A DNA stretch of 64,000 nucleotides. Source: Bradymonas sediminis. GTDB taxonomy: Bacteria; Myxococcota_A; Bradymonadia; Bradymonadales; Bradymonadaceae. The stretch covers positions 4,757,501 through 4,821,500 of the forward strand of contig NZ_CP030032.1 in assembly GCF_003258315.1 (NCBI RefSeq), read 5' to 3'. Below are positions 46,636 through 54,791 of this stretch, piece after piece. The notes under the pieces are model-generated. The model was given only the letters and a program-made list of their open reading frames with translations. It was not told the DNA's origin and did no database searches. Every line of letters begins with the position of its first letter. Positions within the stretch are counted from its first letter, which is position 1. Both the position numbers and the translations under genes were made by a program.

Positions 46636-47535
46636 TCAGAAAAACAGCGAGACCGAGGCGTTGACGAAGAAATAGTCGGTGTCGCTGAGGTCCATGCGGA
46701 AGCCGGTGTCGATGCCGGCGGATTTCAGGCGCAGGCCCAGGCCGGCGGTGAGCATATTGCGCTCGTTGACCTGCAGGCGTTGGTAGCCCAGGCGCATGGG
46801 GACGACGCCACCGGCGAAATACTCGACGCCGCCCTGGAAGAAGGGGTGCACGGCGTTGGGGTCGGAGGTCAGGTCGGCGCCGCCGTCGATGGCGACGACG
46901 AAGGATTGCCCGTCGGCGATGCTCAGGCCGCCGGCGACGGTGGTCGGGGCGACGGTGGAGCAGAGGTTATCTTTTTGGCAGACGTCGAGCAGGTTGCGCC
47001 CGGCGACGCCGATCTGGATCATATCGCTGACCCGAAAGAGGGCGCCGGCGTCCAGGGTGAAGCCGTTGATGAGCTCGACGGTTTCGGCGTCGGGGACGTC
47101 TTGTTTGACGATCATATAGCGCCCGCCCACGCCGATCGAGATCTGCTCGGGGAGCGCCGGGATGGCGATGGCCAGGCGGATGTCGTGGCCGCTTAGCCCG
47201 CTGTGGTCGGCGTTGCCGAAGTGGTAGCTATAGGCGACGCCGGCGGCGACGTCGGGGTTGGTCTTGCTGTCGATGATCGAGGCGTTTAGCACCGAGCCGG
47301 TGGGGGTGTATTCGTAGACCCCTTCGGCCTGGTACATCATCCGGCTGGCGACGCCGCCGGGGTTGAAATACATCGCGGAGGTGCCCTCGGCCACGCCGGT
47401 ATACGCCTGTCCCATGCCCGAGGGGCGCACGCCGCGGCTGAATTCCTGGGCGAATGCGGTTTGAGCCACGAGCAGCCCCGCGATGAGCACGCTGAGCGAG
47501 GAGATCGATTTTAGATACTTCTGAAAATCACGCAT
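46636..47535 (-). CDS. PorV/FadL-like outer-membrane protein
   Basis: A 299-residue barrel with signal peptide (SISSLSVLIAGLLVAQTAFA, cleaved before QEFSRG). RGVRPSGMGQAYTGVAEGTS and AMYFNPGGVA are the N-terminal marks of the PorV/UPF0164/FadL-like group of long barrels, and the protein ends in a Phe (SLFF). Such proteins move hydrophobic compounds or serve type IX-like secretion; here only the barrel nature is certain. ATG 47535 gives a normal signal peptide and the longer frame does not. Its 3' end touches the repeat array. Confidence 0.82.
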   Translation of the reverse strand: MRDFQKYLKSISSLSVLIAGLLVAQTAFAQEFSRGVRPSGMGQAYTGVAEGTSAMYFNPGGVASRMMYQAEGVYEYTPTGSVLNASIIDSKTNPDVAAGVAYSYHFGNADHSGLSGHDIRLAIAIPALPEQISIGVGGRYMIVKQDVPDAETVELINGFTLDAGALFRVSDMIQIGVAGRNLLDVCQKDNLCSTVAPTTVAGGLSIADGQSFVVAIDGGADLTSDPNAVHPFFQGGVEYFAGGVVPMRLGYQRLQVNERNMLTAGLGLRLKSAGIDTGFRMDLSDTDYFFVNASVSLFF

Positions 47536-47595
47536 TCTTATTCCACTTATAAAAGACAGAGACGCCCGGCGGTTGGCCCGAGGACGGCGCAAACT

Positions 47596-48720
47596 CTATA
47601 TCGTAAAGCGCGCCGAGGTAAAGCCTCGCAAGTCTTCGGGGACGGCGCCGCCAAGGATCGCGTCGGCGACGCCCAGGGCGGTGATGGGGGTCAGCAGGAT
47701 GCCGTTTCGCCCGTGGCCACACGCCAGCCAGAGGCCGTCGACCGGGGTGGGGCCGAGCACCGGCAGGTTGTCGATGGAGACCGGGCGAAAGCCGGTCCAG
47801 ATGTCCAGAAGATCGTGGTCGTAGATGCCGGGCATGGTCTCCCAGGCGCCGCGCAACAGCTCGAAGACCCCGCCGGCGGTGGGCGAGGGGTTGAAGCCGC
47901 GCTCCTCCATGGTGCCGCCGATGAGCAGGCGGCCGTCGGATTTGGGGACCAGGTAGGCGTCGGGCGCGCGGATGACGTGGCGGCAAATCGCAGGCTCGCC
48001 CAGCGCCACCGAGAGCATCTGCCCGCGCACCGGGCGCACGCGCGGCAGGACGCCGCGCGGGATGCCCTTGATGGAGCGGGTCCAGGCGCCGGCGGCGATC
48101 AGGAGGTTATCGCACACGACGCGGTCGCCCGCCGCGGTGCGCAGCGCGCGGACTTTGTCGCCCTGGCAGTCCACCGATTCGATGGCGCAATTTTCGATTA
48201 ACTGCCCGCCGGCGCGCTTAAAAGCCTGCGCCATCGCCTGGGTGAGCCGCAGCGGGTCGACCTGGTGGTCGGAGGCGATATACAGCGCGGATTGCAGGTT
48301 CGGGTCGAGGCCGGGCTCGAGCTCGCGGGCCTGCTGGGCGTCGAGCTTCTCGGCGCCTAAGCCGCATTTGACGCGGTAGTCGTGGGTGTGCTCCAGGGCG
48401 ATCGCGTCGTCGGCGTCCAGCCCGATCAGCAGGGTGCCCTCGTCGCGGTAGTCGACGCTGATGCCGGCGTCTTGCTCGAGCTCGGCGACGAAGTCCGGGT
48501 AGAGGGCGAGGCTTTTGAGCCCGAGGTGCAAGAGGGCGTCTTCTTCGAAGGCGACCTCGGAGGAGGGGGCGAGCATGCCGGCGGCGGCGCGGCTTGCGCC
48601 CTGGCCGGCGGCGTCGCGCTCAAAGATCGTGACCTTGATGCCGCTCTTGGCCAGCCGCCAGCCGATGCTAAGGCCGGCCACGCCGGCGCCGATGATGGCG
48701 AATTCGGTGGATTGAATCAT
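47596..48720 (-). CDS. thiO: Glycine oxidase ThiO-like FAD-dependent oxidoreductase
   Basis: A 374-residue DAO-family flavoenzyme. The FAD motif FAIIGAGVAGLSIGWRLAKS is at the N-terminus, GASRAAAGMLAPSSE is the ThiO signature, with RGQMLSV and the C-terminal WTGFRPVSIDNLPVLGP and CGHGRNGILLTP. ThiO oxidises glycine to dehydroglycine for the thiazole of thiamine. No other thiamine gene lies in the window, so a different amino-acid oxidase role is possible. The barrel gene follows 60 bp downstream. Confidence 0.9.
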   Translation of the reverse strand: MIQSTEFAIIGAGVAGLSIGWRLAKSGIKVTIFERDAAGQGASRAAAGMLAPSSEVAFEEDALLHLGLKSLALYPDFVAELEQDAGISVDYRDEGTLLIGLDADDAIALEHTHDYRVKCGLGAEKLDAQQARELEPGLDPNLQSALYIASDHQVDPLRLTQAMAQAFKRAGGQLIENCAIESVDCQGDKVRALRTAAGDRVVCDNLLIAAGAWTRSIKGIPRGVLPRVRPVRGQMLSVALGEPAICRHVIRAPDAYLVPKSDGRLLIGGTMEERGFNPSPTAGGVFELLRGAWETMPGIYDHDLLDIWTGFRPVSIDNLPVLGPTPVDGLWLACGHGRNGILLTPITALGVADAILGGAVPEDLRGFTSARFTI

Positions 48721-48751
48721 GGGTGTGAATATCGTCTTTTATCGCGCTCGC

Positions 48752-49381
48752 TTAGAGCGCCTGGAAGGGCATAAGGAACCAGGTCAACAGCCCCGGCCAG
48801 CCGTTCGATGCTTCGGTATAGGCGAGGATCGCGCCGGCGAGGATCGGAACGGCGAAGGGGATATGGGAGCGCGGGTCGACCTTTAAGTCCTCGCGAACCA
48901 TCGTGGTTCGGTACAATACCATGCGATAGAGGCCGCGCAAGAATCGGCCCATGCGCAGGATCATATCTTTGAGGTAGCCGTTGAAGATCGCCATGACGAT
49001 GCCCATGGCCGAGCCGGCGAAGACCGCGTAAAAGGCGATCTCGCCGAGGCCCTGCAGGCCAAGGAACGCGCCCACGCCCATCAGTAATTTGACGTCCCCG
49101 CCGCCCAACCAGCCCAGCGCCGCCAAGAAGATGCCGATGGTGAAGACAAGGACGACCGCGATGAGCCCGCTTAAGAAGCCGTCCAGCCCGCCCACGATGG
49201 TGTGGCAGGCGATGCCCACGAGCACCGAGGAGTAGCTGAGTTTGTTGGGGATGCGGCCCTTGCGGTTCTCGCTCTTGACCGAGGTGACGCCGTCCCAGAT
49301 CGCGGCGGTGAGCAGATAGGCGCCCAGCGGGACGAAGAGGACGAGCTGCACCCAGAGGTCGGATTTAACGAATTCTTCCAT
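48752..49381 (-). CDS. Prepilin peptidase, A24 family
   Basis: A 209-residue inner-membrane aspartic protease with about six helices. The two catalytic Asp are seen in AAIWDGVTSV and in GGGDVKLLMG (the GxGD motif). It lacks the N-terminal methylase domain, so it is of the short CpaA/TadV type that cleaves Flp-like prepilins. No pilin gene is near. The C-terminal part contains an insert with basic residues (RMGRFLRGLYRMVLYR). Confidence 0.88.
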   Translation of the reverse strand: MEEFVKSDLWVQLVLFVPLGAYLLTAAIWDGVTSVKSENRKGRIPNKLSYSSVLVGIACHTIVGGLDGFLSGLIAVVLVFTIGIFLAALGWLGGGDVKLLMGVGAFLGLQGLGEIAFYAVFAGSAMGIVMAIFNGYLKDMILRMGRFLRGLYRMVLYRTTMVREDLKVDPRSHIPFAVPILAGAILAYTEASNGWPGLLTWFLMPFQAL

Positions 49382-49461
49382 AACGGCGTTTGTCGATGAC
49401 TTGGAGCGGGTTTAGAGGCGCGTTGGCGCGGGGGTTTCGGCCCACGGCCGGGGTCCGCGCA

Positions 49462-50013
49462 TCAGCCTGCGTTGAGCCACCACCATAGCAGAAAGAAAGG
49501 CAGCGCGGCGATCGCAAATAGGAAGATTATCGCGACGATGCCCAGGGTGTAGCGCGCAAAGATCGCGCCGGCGGATTTCTTCGGGGCGGGGGCCGGCAGG
49601 TGGGTCGGCAGCTTGATCTGGGTGTCGCTTCGGCGCACGCGGTAGTGCTCAAGGAGCATGTCGACGTTCTTTCGATTCGCCTTAAAGGCGGCGTCGAAGA
49701 TATCGCCGAGCCCGGGCAGATAGCCGCCGACCAGGTCGACGGTCAGGTTCGACACCATGCGCACGAGCACTGGTTTGGGGATGTCCATGCGCAGCGCCTC
49801 CCAGAAGATATACACGCCGACCACCCAGCTCGCCCAGTCGCCGCCGCCGGGGATGATGCCGATCAGCGGGTCCAGGCCGACCCGCCAGCCGACGACGGGC
49901 ACGCGGAATTGCTCGTCCATCAGGTGGGCCAGGCGGTCCAGGCGGGTCAGTGATTTCTGCAGGGTGTCGCGCTCGGCGGTGCTCACCAGGGCGCCGGTGT
50001 CGGGGGATTTCAT
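49462..50013 (-). CDS. DUF4112 membrane protein
   Basis: A 183-residue protein with the DUF4112 core LDRLAHLMDEQFRVPVVGWR, GLDPLIGIIPGGGDWASWVV and LVGGYLPGLGDIFDAAFKAN, and one or two hydrophobic segments at the C-terminus (LGIVAIIFLFAIAALPFFL). Function of the family is unknown. It stands 80 bp upstream of the prepilin peptidase on the same strand, so the two may be co-transcribed. Confidence 0.85.
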   Translation of the reverse strand: MKSPDTGALVSTAERDTLQKSLTRLDRLAHLMDEQFRVPVVGWRVGLDPLIGIIPGGGDWASWVVGVYIFWEALRMDIPKPVLVRMVSNLTVDLVGGYLPGLGDIFDAAFKANRKNVDMLLEHYRVRRSDTQIKLPTHLPAPAPKKSAGAIFARYTLGIVAIIFLFAIAALPFFLLWWWLNAG

Positions 50014-50633
50014 ATCAGAAACCTCGTCCTAAACGCGGCGCCTGCTTCGCGGGGGGCGCGCAGCCTGATGGCCCCGAGATCGGAGAAGAAGTCGTATCGG
50101 GTGGGGATGCTGCTTTGGTCGGACGCCAGGTCGCACAATGTCTGGAGTAGTATGGCAGGGGTGCTGCTTTGAACTTCGGCGGGGCACCGGGCGACGAGTC
50201 GCTGCCGGCTGAAAGTCTGACAAGCCGATCGATCTGCGCCAGCTTAAAATAAGCCCGCGCACCGAAAGGAGTTGGGATAAGGCACAAACGATTCTTCCCC
50301 GATCTCGGGGCTACCAGTGTAGCGGGGGCGGCCTGATGTTTTACTGCTGGGTTCCGCATCAATCGGCGCCTCTGCGTTCGAAAGGTCAGGGGTCTAAGAC
50401 GAAAAGAGGAGCTAAAATTCCCCAGAATTCACGGTGTCGCAAGTTATGGACGGCGCAATGTAGGATATTTCGGCAGAGCGGTCAAAGTTGTGCGGCGGGT
50501 TGCGCGGGAGCAGGTCGCCAAGAAATAACCAGACCCGGCTCCTGGGAGCCGGGTCTGGTTATGGGTCGATATAACAATAATCGACAGCCGGATTTCATCC
50601 ATCAATATCAGCGAATACTCGCGCAACGTGCGA
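50014..50633. other. Gap of 620 bp without a gene
   Basis: Short open frames here have no family look, biased composition or good start sites. It contains the likely promoter of the DUF4112 gene and the hairpin terminator of the small gene at 50634. AAAGGAGTTGGG near 50269 looks like a ribosome-binding site but no start codon and frame follow. Confidence 0.5.
50527..50560 (-). terminator. Terminator of the 57-aa gene
   Basis: A perfect 14-bp stem (AACCAGACCCGGCT with its partner at 50547-50560), six-base loop, followed on the minus strand by ATTTCTT. It lies 74 bases after the stop of the small gene. Confidence 0.78.
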
Positions 50634-50807
50634 TCAAAATTGGATGATGGCCACGCCGCGCTCTTTTTTCTCTTCACGCTCCGTTTCTTCGAATTCGGGG
50701 CGATGGTTCGGGTAGAGGGGAATTTCAAGGCGCGGGCGCTCGCGGAGCTCCTCGCGTTTTTGGCGTTCCTTCTTGAGTTCGTCGTAAATGATATAATCCG
50801 GCAGCAT
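50634..50807 (-). CDS. 57-residue charged protein, unknown function
   Basis: A minus-strand frame from ATG 50807 to TGA 50634-50636. It starts MLPDYIIYDELKKERQKREE, continues with RPRLEIPLYPNHRPEFEETE and ends REEKKERGVAIIQF. AAAGGAAG stands seven bases before the ATG, and a strong terminator follows, so it is an independent transcription unit. Composition is extremely Glu/Lys/Arg-rich with a proline-containing centre; a helix, a proline-rich turn and a second helix are expected. No cysteine. I do not recognise a family; the look is that of a small conserved cytosolic protein. Confidence 0.75.
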   Translation of the reverse strand: MLPDYIIYDELKKERQKREELRERPRLEIPLYPNHRPEFEETEREEKKERGVAIIQF

Positions 50808-51238
50808 CGGACTTCCTTTGTCTATGGACTCAGATATTGCGATTCTTCCAGTGGAAGTACGGACGCCCTATTCTAGGATTCTCGATTTCTACAACCCTCT
50901 TTGAGGATTGGTGGGCGAGTGACCCTCGGGCAGCTTCACTATAACAACGGCTGGATTGCGTTACTAATTCAATTTTTTACTGATATTGGAAAGAAAATTA
51001 TGCTCCAGCTTCATAATTTGCTGCTTAAACGTGCGTTTTCGCTAGTGTTTTAAGGCTTTTCGGGCGTTTTTTGATAAATCGTGCTCTTTCGAAATCTTGA
51101 AGCCAGCCTAGAATTTTTTTTCAAAATACACAAATTCTTATTTAAATTTTATAAAAAAGGCCGCAACCCGGAGCGGGAAGCGGCCTTTTTCGAGTCATCG
51201 GCGACAAATGCGCGATCTTCGGGCGATCTTAGTGCGGA
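50808..51238. other. AT-rich gap of 430 bp
   Basis: Visibly AT-rich relative to both sides, with the promoter of the 57-aa gene and the terminator of the barrel gene at 51239. No ORF, RNA gene or repeat was recognised. Confidence 0.5.
51154..51190 (-). terminator. Bidirectional terminator
   Basis: AAAAAGGCCGC (51154-51164) pairs with GCGGCCTTTTT (51180-51190); the inner CCCG/CGGG extends the stem. A T-run is present in both directions. It ends the minus-strand barrel gene. Confidence 0.88.
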
Positions 51239-51871
51239 TTAGTACCAGCGAATTCCGATCGTTGCGCCGATGGTGTCAAAAGCTGCGTCCGCGTCGAAAT
51301 AGAAGTGACGGGTGTAGCCAACGTTCATGCCCAGGGCGTGGGTGCCGTTGAGGAAGAACTCGTAGCCGAGGCCGCCGCGCAGGGCCAGGCCCATCTCGTT
51401 ATAGGTCTGGGTGACCGGGCCGATGGTGGCGTCGTAGGAGGCGTAGGCCAGGCCGGCGCCGGCGTCGATATAGAGGCCGTCGATCAGGAAGAAGTTACCG
51501 TTGGCCAGGAAGTTCCAATGCTGGTGGTGGTAGTCCTGGGAGCCCTGCTCGACGTTGCGGATCCAGGTGTTGACGCCCAGGCCGAGGACGATGTTTTTAT
51601 TGACGCCGCCGCCGATGATGCCGTGCAGGCTCAGGCCGAGCTTGCGCCCGTCGCCCAGGCCGTTGGTGATGCCGTCGTCCTCATTGGCGACCGCGCCGAT
51701 GCCGCCGCCGACGCCCAGGCCGACGAAGACGCCCTTGCGGTCGGCGTAGCCGTCCAGGGCGAACGCGCTCGAGCTCATCATCAGCACGAAGCCTGCGATG
51801 AATAATGCGGCCAGCGCGCGCGGCATAAGAGATGTAGATTTCGAGCGATTCTGTTTCGTGAGGGCTGCCAT
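51239..51871 (-). CDS. Outer-membrane beta-barrel protein
   Basis: A 210-residue protein with a signal peptide (LAALFIAGFVLMMSSSAFA, cleaved before LDGYADR). The mature part is Gly-rich with alternating strands (VFVGLGVGGGIGAVA, IVLGLGVNTWIRNV, GLYIDAGAGLAYASY) and ends FDTIGATIGIRWY, a BamA-type C-terminal strand. An eight-strand OmpA/OmpW-like barrel is probable. Start could also be at MPRALAAL, 15 residues later. Confidence 0.78.
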   Translation of the reverse strand: MAALTKQNRSKSTSLMPRALAALFIAGFVLMMSSSAFALDGYADRKGVFVGLGVGGGIGAVANEDDGITNGLGDGRKLGLSLHGIIGGGVNKNIVLGLGVNTWIRNVEQGSQDYHHQHWNFLANGNFFLIDGLYIDAGAGLAYASYDATIGPVTQTYNEMGLALRGGLGYEFFLNGTHALGMNVGYTRHFYFDADAAFDTIGATIGIRWY

Positions 51872-51995
51872 GGCATATTCTCCAGAGATTGAACTAAGAC
51901 AAATTGTTTATCGAGATTAGGAGCGAATCACTTTTTCGTCGTCGTTGTGCTGAGCGACTGCGCGGCGACATCTCTTCGCGTCTGTGTAGATAGAC

Positions 51996-53438
51996 TCAGC
52001 GTATGCGCGAAAAATTCATTATATTTAGGGAATCTTCTTGAATCGTGATGGAGCGCTCATCGGTGCGACTGTCCACCGCGATATTAATGGAGTGCTCGCC
52101 CTCGGGCAGAGAGGTACGCAGGATGCGGATATCGCCGGGCAAGGACATCCAACTGCGGGTGTCCGGGGTGTCGGCGGCGCTCATGCCTGCCTGCAGGGCG
52201 AGGCCGGCGAGGGCGCCGAAGCCGCCGCCGCCGCCGGCTTGTACGGCCTGGTCGGTGACCTGGCCGGCGACCGCGCGGGTGATCATGCGCGTGATCGCGG
52301 CGGCCATCAGGTTCGGCAGAAGATGGGCGTAACCCACGGTGACCTGGGCGCTGACGTCGATATGCGTGCCCGCGGGGCGGGGCTCGCCGTCGACATAGAT
52401 GGTGACATTTCGCACCGGCGGCAGCCCCATGGTGGTGAGCATGGGGAAGTTGACCGTCGAGATCGCGCCGGAGGCGACCATCATATTGAGCTGGGTCTGG
52501 GTGTCGCTGGAGAATCTGCTGGAGTTGCTCGAATAGGCCATGGCCGCGCCGATCGGCACGCGCTGGGCCTTTCGCCAGGGCGCCAGGCCGGTCTGCACGA
52601 CCACCAGGGTGTCGCCGCGCATCCACTTTTGGCGATATTGCTCGAAGGTCATGCCGCCGTGAATCGCGACTTCTTCCATGAGCTCGGGGAGCGGCTCGGA
52701 GTCGGTGAGCGCGGCGATATCGTGGGGCTTATAGCCGGTGAGGTAGAGCAGGTCGGTGAGGCGAGCCTGGAATTCGGGGTAGCGCACGCCGAAATGCCAG
52801 GCGCGGCTGTAGAGACGCGCGGCCTCCGAATAATCGCGGGCGTGCTCAAAGGTCGCGCCGCCCAGGTAATTGCCCAGCGCCAGGATGCCGTTGAGCAGGC
52901 TGGTCTCCTCGTCATCCAAAAAGAACTTCTCCATCAGGCTAAAGCGGCGCGACTCGACCTTGGCGCCCTGGATATCGCCGATGGCCAGGTAGTTGATCAT
53001 ATTCAGGGTGTTGAGCAGCAGGCGCTCGTAGGCCGGCGGGACATAGTCCTTGGCGTCGTCGCTATAGAGATAGGTAGCCAGGTCGATCGAGTCGACGTTG
53101 GACAGGCTCACGAAGACCATATGGTCGTCGACCACCAGGATATCGCGGGCGGCCAGGTCGTATTTGCCCAGGGATTGCAGGACGGTGGCGCGCTCGAGCA
53201 GCAGCAAAATATTGTCGCCCTCGAAGCTCGACGGCAGATGCGCGGAGCTCTGAGTTTCCAGGGATTTATTGAGGATCTGTTCGGCGTATTCGGCCTGGCT
53301 GGCGGCCATCGCCTGATGGGCGTTGCGCATCGAGTCCGAATAGCTCGCGCAGCCGCTCAGCCACAGGGTAAAGGCCAGCGATATTAGCAGGAGGCCAAGT
53401 TTGGAAGATCGCGTGGGCATACACATGGCAGAAGTCAT
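51996..53438 (-). CDS. COG3014-like TPR lipoprotein
   Basis: A 480-residue lipoprotein (lipobox LSGC, Cys30). Helical repeats in the first half (AMAASQAEYAEQILNKSLET, ILLLLERATVLQSLGKYDLA, NYLGGATFEHARDYSEAARL) resemble TPR, as in COG3014. The second half has TLVVVQTGLAPWRKAQRVPI and VRNVTIYVDGEPRPAGTHID and a Gly-rich segment GGGGGFGALAGLALQAG. Such proteins are repeatedly found beside LpoB genes, as here, where lpoB lies 135 bp upstream on the same strand. Likely periplasmic face of the outer membrane; function unknown. Confidence 0.75.
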   Translation of the reverse strand: MTSAMCMPTRSSKLGLLLISLAFTLWLSGCASYSDSMRNAHQAMAASQAEYAEQILNKSLETQSSAHLPSSFEGDNILLLLERATVLQSLGKYDLAARDILVVDDHMVFVSLSNVDSIDLATYLYSDDAKDYVPPAYERLLLNTLNMINYLAIGDIQGAKVESRRFSLMEKFFLDDEETSLLNGILALGNYLGGATFEHARDYSEAARLYSRAWHFGVRYPEFQARLTDLLYLTGYKPHDIAALTDSEPLPELMEEVAIHGGMTFEQYRQKWMRGDTLVVVQTGLAPWRKAQRVPIGAAMAYSSNSSRFSSDTQTQLNMMVASGAISTVNFPMLTTMGLPPVRNVTIYVDGEPRPAGTHIDVSAQVTVGYAHLLPNLMAAAITRMITRAVAGQVTDQAVQAGGGGGFGALAGLALQAGMSAADTPDTRSWMSLPGDIRILRTSLPEGEHSINIAVDSRTDERSITIQEDSLNIMNFSRIR

Positions 53439-53519
53439 CGTTTCTGGTGGAGGAGACAGGTCTTCTCAGGATCCGGAGGTGCTGGGTTGAGCGTGATGCG
53501 CGGCGCTCGCCCGAGATAG

Positions 53520-53562
53520 AGCGCGCTCCGCGGGGTCGGCACGAGGACCCGCGGAGCGCGCT
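53520..53562 (-). terminator. Long hairpin between lpoB and the COG3014 gene
   Basis: AGCGCGCTCCGCGG (53520-53533) pairs with CCGCGGAGCGCGCT (53549-53562), extended by GTC/GAC after a bulge. No T-run. It may limit lpoB transcripts reaching the downstream gene. Confidence 0.5.
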
Positions 53563-53573
53563 ATCAGCGAGGC

Positions 53574-54197
53574 TTATTTCATCAAGCCCTTGGTCAGGGC
53601 CGCTTCGTTCTGGAATTTAATGGCGCCGGTCTCGACCTCGAGGACCTGGACGAACATGAAATACTGAACGCGTCGCTCACTGCCGACCTGCTCGGCGACG
53701 TCATAGACCTTGCCGGTGACGAAGTATTGCGCGCCCAATTGCTTGCCGTAGGCGGCCAGGCGCTGCGGGTTATAGGCGGCGGACTGCTGGCGTTTGACCT
53801 CGGCGATCAGGTCGGGCTGGTTCTCGTGGCTGACCACGTCGGCGGCCGAGTTATTGACCAGATCGGTCTCGAATTTGGAGAGCAGGGCGTCGAGCGATTT
53901 GCCGACGTGCTCGGTGGTCTCATTGCGCATCGGGAAGATCGCGACGATGGGGGCGTTGCCGCTGGCGGCCTGGCGATCCCAGTCGCCCATGAGGCGCGCG
54001 CTGAGCATCTTATCGATATTCTCTTTGTAGAGGCGATCGATATCCTTGCGGTCAAAGCGCAGGCTCATCGTGTATTCGTCGATGTCGGTCATCTCGGTGT
54101 CGCGCACGTATTGCGGCTTGGCGCAACCGATGGACAGGCCGAGCAGGCTGACGGTGGCGAGGATGAGCAGGCGGGTGGGGATGGTCGTGGCTTTCAT
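53574..54197 (-). CDS. lpoB: Penicillin-binding protein activator LpoB
   Basis: A 207-residue outer-membrane lipoprotein (lipobox SIGC, Cys25). After a linker, the globular domain has APIVAIFPMRNETTEHVGKS, LLSKFETDLVNNSAADVVSH, RLAAYGKQLGAQYFVTGKVY and VLEVETGAIKFQNEAALTKG, matching LpoB/COG3417. In E. coli LpoB reaches through the periplasm to activate PBP1b; the linker here is short. The next gene on the strand is the COG3014-like lipoprotein. Confidence 0.88.
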   Translation of the reverse strand: MKATTIPTRLLILATVSLLGLSIGCAKPQYVRDTEMTDIDEYTMSLRFDRKDIDRLYKENIDKMLSARLMGDWDRQAASGNAPIVAIFPMRNETTEHVGKSLDALLSKFETDLVNNSAADVVSHENQPDLIAEVKRQQSAAYNPQRLAAYGKQLGAQYFVTGKVYDVAEQVGSERRVQYFMFVQVLEVETGAIKFQNEAALTKGLMK

Positions 54198-54791
54198 CGT
54201 TTGGTCTCCAAGTTTGGATGGGGTCGGGGGTTAAGCAGGGGGCCCCGTTACGAAATCGGTCGTACTATTATGTCGACCACTTTAATTGATTCGTCTACTG
54301 GCAAATTCAAGTGGCAGCCCGGGCGCTTCGCTCCCTGACCTTCCACCTCAGCGCATCGAAGGTTGCCTTCCGGGTAGTTCGACGCGCCAGATTCCGAAAT
54401 GTTCAAATCAACTTTGATTCCACCATGCGCGCTGCGACGGGCGCAACGGAGTCGGCGCGTGATGGGCCATGACTCTGTGTCCGCGGCGACATTTCGTCGC
54501 GCCGCGCGCGAACCCGGTCTAGCGCCCGCCCGTCGGCATCGATCGTGGAAAATCTCGCCTAGCTTAGCCATTTAAGGGCGATCCGCAAGGTAAAGGCGGG
54601 TGATCTGCCTGTGATTTAGCCCCAAATAGACCGATTTTGCCAGACGGCGGCTTATTTATTGAATCGTGGCGAAGTTAGTGCTAGATGGTGGCCGTCTAGC
54701 TGACTAGACGATTTTTAGCGACACCTTTTGCGTTTGGCGCAAAGCGGTGTGTAAGCACGAGATATGCTCTAATTCCTTTAGGAGTTCCAAG
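54198..54791. other. Divergent promoter region with small hairpin
   Basis: A 594-bp gap between the divergent lpoB and NNTPT lipoprotein genes. CGTCTAG, loop CTGA, CTAGACG (54693-54710) followed by ATTTTT is a small terminator-like hairpin on the plus strand. No gene was recognised. Confidence 0.45.

Noticed and set aside
46201-47196. Plus-strand ORF through the repeat array and the barrel gene
   Set aside because: All frames are open because the repeats lack stops; the minus-strand barrel has a signal peptide and family motifs.
50015-50362. Minus-strand ORF of 115 codons in the 50-kb gap
   Set aside because: Pro/Arg/Ala-rich without motif, no SD, and no conserved look.
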